Shown here: piece after piece, positions 5,745-6,169 of the stretch
Numbering within the stretch: position 1 is the first letter of the stretch
Layout: the number at the start of each line of letters is the position of its first letter
Assembly (NCBI GenBank): GCA_001897035.1
Contig: MKRS01000613.1
Location: forward strand, 1 to 6,169
DNA from: Bacteroidales bacterium 45-6
GTDB taxonomy: Bacteria > Bacteroidota > Bacteroidia > Bacteroidales > Dysgonomonadaceae
DNA: 6,169 nucleotides
Direction: 5' to 3'
Position numbers and translations under genes: made by a program
Notes under the pieces: generated by a model
What the model was told of the DNA's origin: nothing
Databases searched by the model: none
What the model saw: the letters and a program-made list of their open reading frames with translations, nothing else

Positions 5745-6169
5745 ATGAAGTGTAAATTTGAATTACGAATGAAAAACCAACCTCAACCTTGGCCTGAAAG
5801 CAGAAGGCAGAAGCTTTTATGCTTGCTGCTCATCTTCGTGCTACAAGCAGTTTTTGCGTTGCCGGGAGCCGCGCAAGACAAAAAAGTGACATTACATGCC
5901 CAAAACGAGCCCTTGTCGAATGTCCTTGCCGACTTGAGCAAGCAAAGCGACTACAAGTTTTTTTACAGCAACGATGTGACGGATGCCAATGCCCGGGTCA
6001 CGATCAACGTATCCAATCTTCCCTTGAAGGATGTGCTTGAAGAAATATTTAAAGGGAAAGACGTTGGCTTTCAATTGAAAAACAACCAGATACTGTTGTT
6101 CAGGAAAAGCCAGGCCATTGTCCCAAACGGGCAAGCAGCAGAGGACTTGCGAAAGATAAGCGGCATCGT
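5745..6169 (+). CDS. SusC/RagA-like TonB-dependent receptor with STN domain, N-terminal part (cut by window end)
   Basis: An open frame runs from an ATG at 5745 to the window edge (141 codons plus 2 bases) without a stop. Residues 24-38 form the hydrophobic core of a signal peptide, with cleavage likely around PGAAQ (40-44). Residues 47-120 are an STN (secretin/TonB short N-terminal) domain: VTLHAQNEPLSNVLADLS, then YKFFYSND, then VTINVSNLPLKDVLEEIF. The frame then reaches KISGI, the usual opening of the carboxypeptidase-regulatory-like domain of SusC proteins. The full protein should be roughly 1000-1200 residues, with plug and barrel. The STN domain marks it as a signal-transducing receptor that talks to the FecR protein encoded just upstream. 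The start could instead be the in-frame ATG at 5769, which gives a shorter and more ordinary signal peptide (MKNQPQPW). Neither has a Shine-Dalgarno sequence. The transported substrate is unknown; a SusD-like gene would be expected next. Confidence 0.9.
   Translation, partial: MKCKFELRMKNQPQPWPESRRQKLLCLLLIFVLQAVFALPGAAQDKKVTLHAQNEPLSNVLADLSKQSDYKFFYSNDVTDANARVTINVSNLPLKDVLEEIFKGKDVGFQLKNNQILLFRKSQAIVPNGQAAEDLRKISGI

Noticed and set aside
1..6169. CRISPR arrays, tRNA or rRNA genes, insertion sequences
   Set aside because: I saw no regularly spaced repeats, tRNA-like cloverleaf, rRNA core or transposase motifs.

Overview
The window looks like chromosomal DNA from a member of the Bacteroidota; the order cannot be decided from the sequence. 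The evidence is the pairing of an ECF sigma factor, a FecR-type anti-sigma factor and an STN-domain SusC/RagA-like receptor. Bacteroidota-style -7 promoter motifs (TAnnTTTG) occur between genes, and Shine-Dalgarno sequences are absent at most starts. Base composition is moderate, and every gene lies on one side of a single divergent intergenic region.

Left half (138-3656, minus strand): a 773-residue outer-membrane beta-barrel protein (signal peptide, carboxypeptidase-regulatory-like domain, plug-like segment, barrel) is followed after 219 bp by a secreted NodB-fold protein related to polysaccharide deacetylases. The gap holds a weak terminator-like stem and a candidate promoter, so the two genes may be transcribed separately. 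Downstream of the deacetylase-like gene lies a perfect tandem 14-bp repeat, each unit of which contains a -7 consensus pointing back into the gene.

Centre (3657-4006): a 350-bp divergent intergenic region with one clear -7 match facing the sigma-factor gene.

Right half (4007-6169, plus strand): an ECF sigma factor with a hydrophobic C-terminal tail; a FecR-like inner-membrane anti-sigma factor overlapping it by one base; and, after 119 bp, the 5' end of a SusC/RagA-type TonB-dependent receptor that starts with an STN domain and runs off the window. This is the standard Bacteroidota trans-envelope signalling layout. Substrate binding at the receptor is passed by its STN domain to the periplasmic part of FecR, which frees the sigma factor to transcribe the receptor operon. 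A SusD-like lipoprotein and glycan-processing enzymes would be expected beyond position 6169, but they are not visible here. The substrate cannot be deduced.

I found no wholly new system. The points most worth a second look are: a residue-level similarity between the C-terminal domain of FecR and the STN domain of the next gene; the hydrophobic sigma tail; the altered metal-binding motif of the deacetylase-like protein; a 22/24-bp repeat read in two different frames inside that gene; and the tandem repeat with outward promoter motifs.
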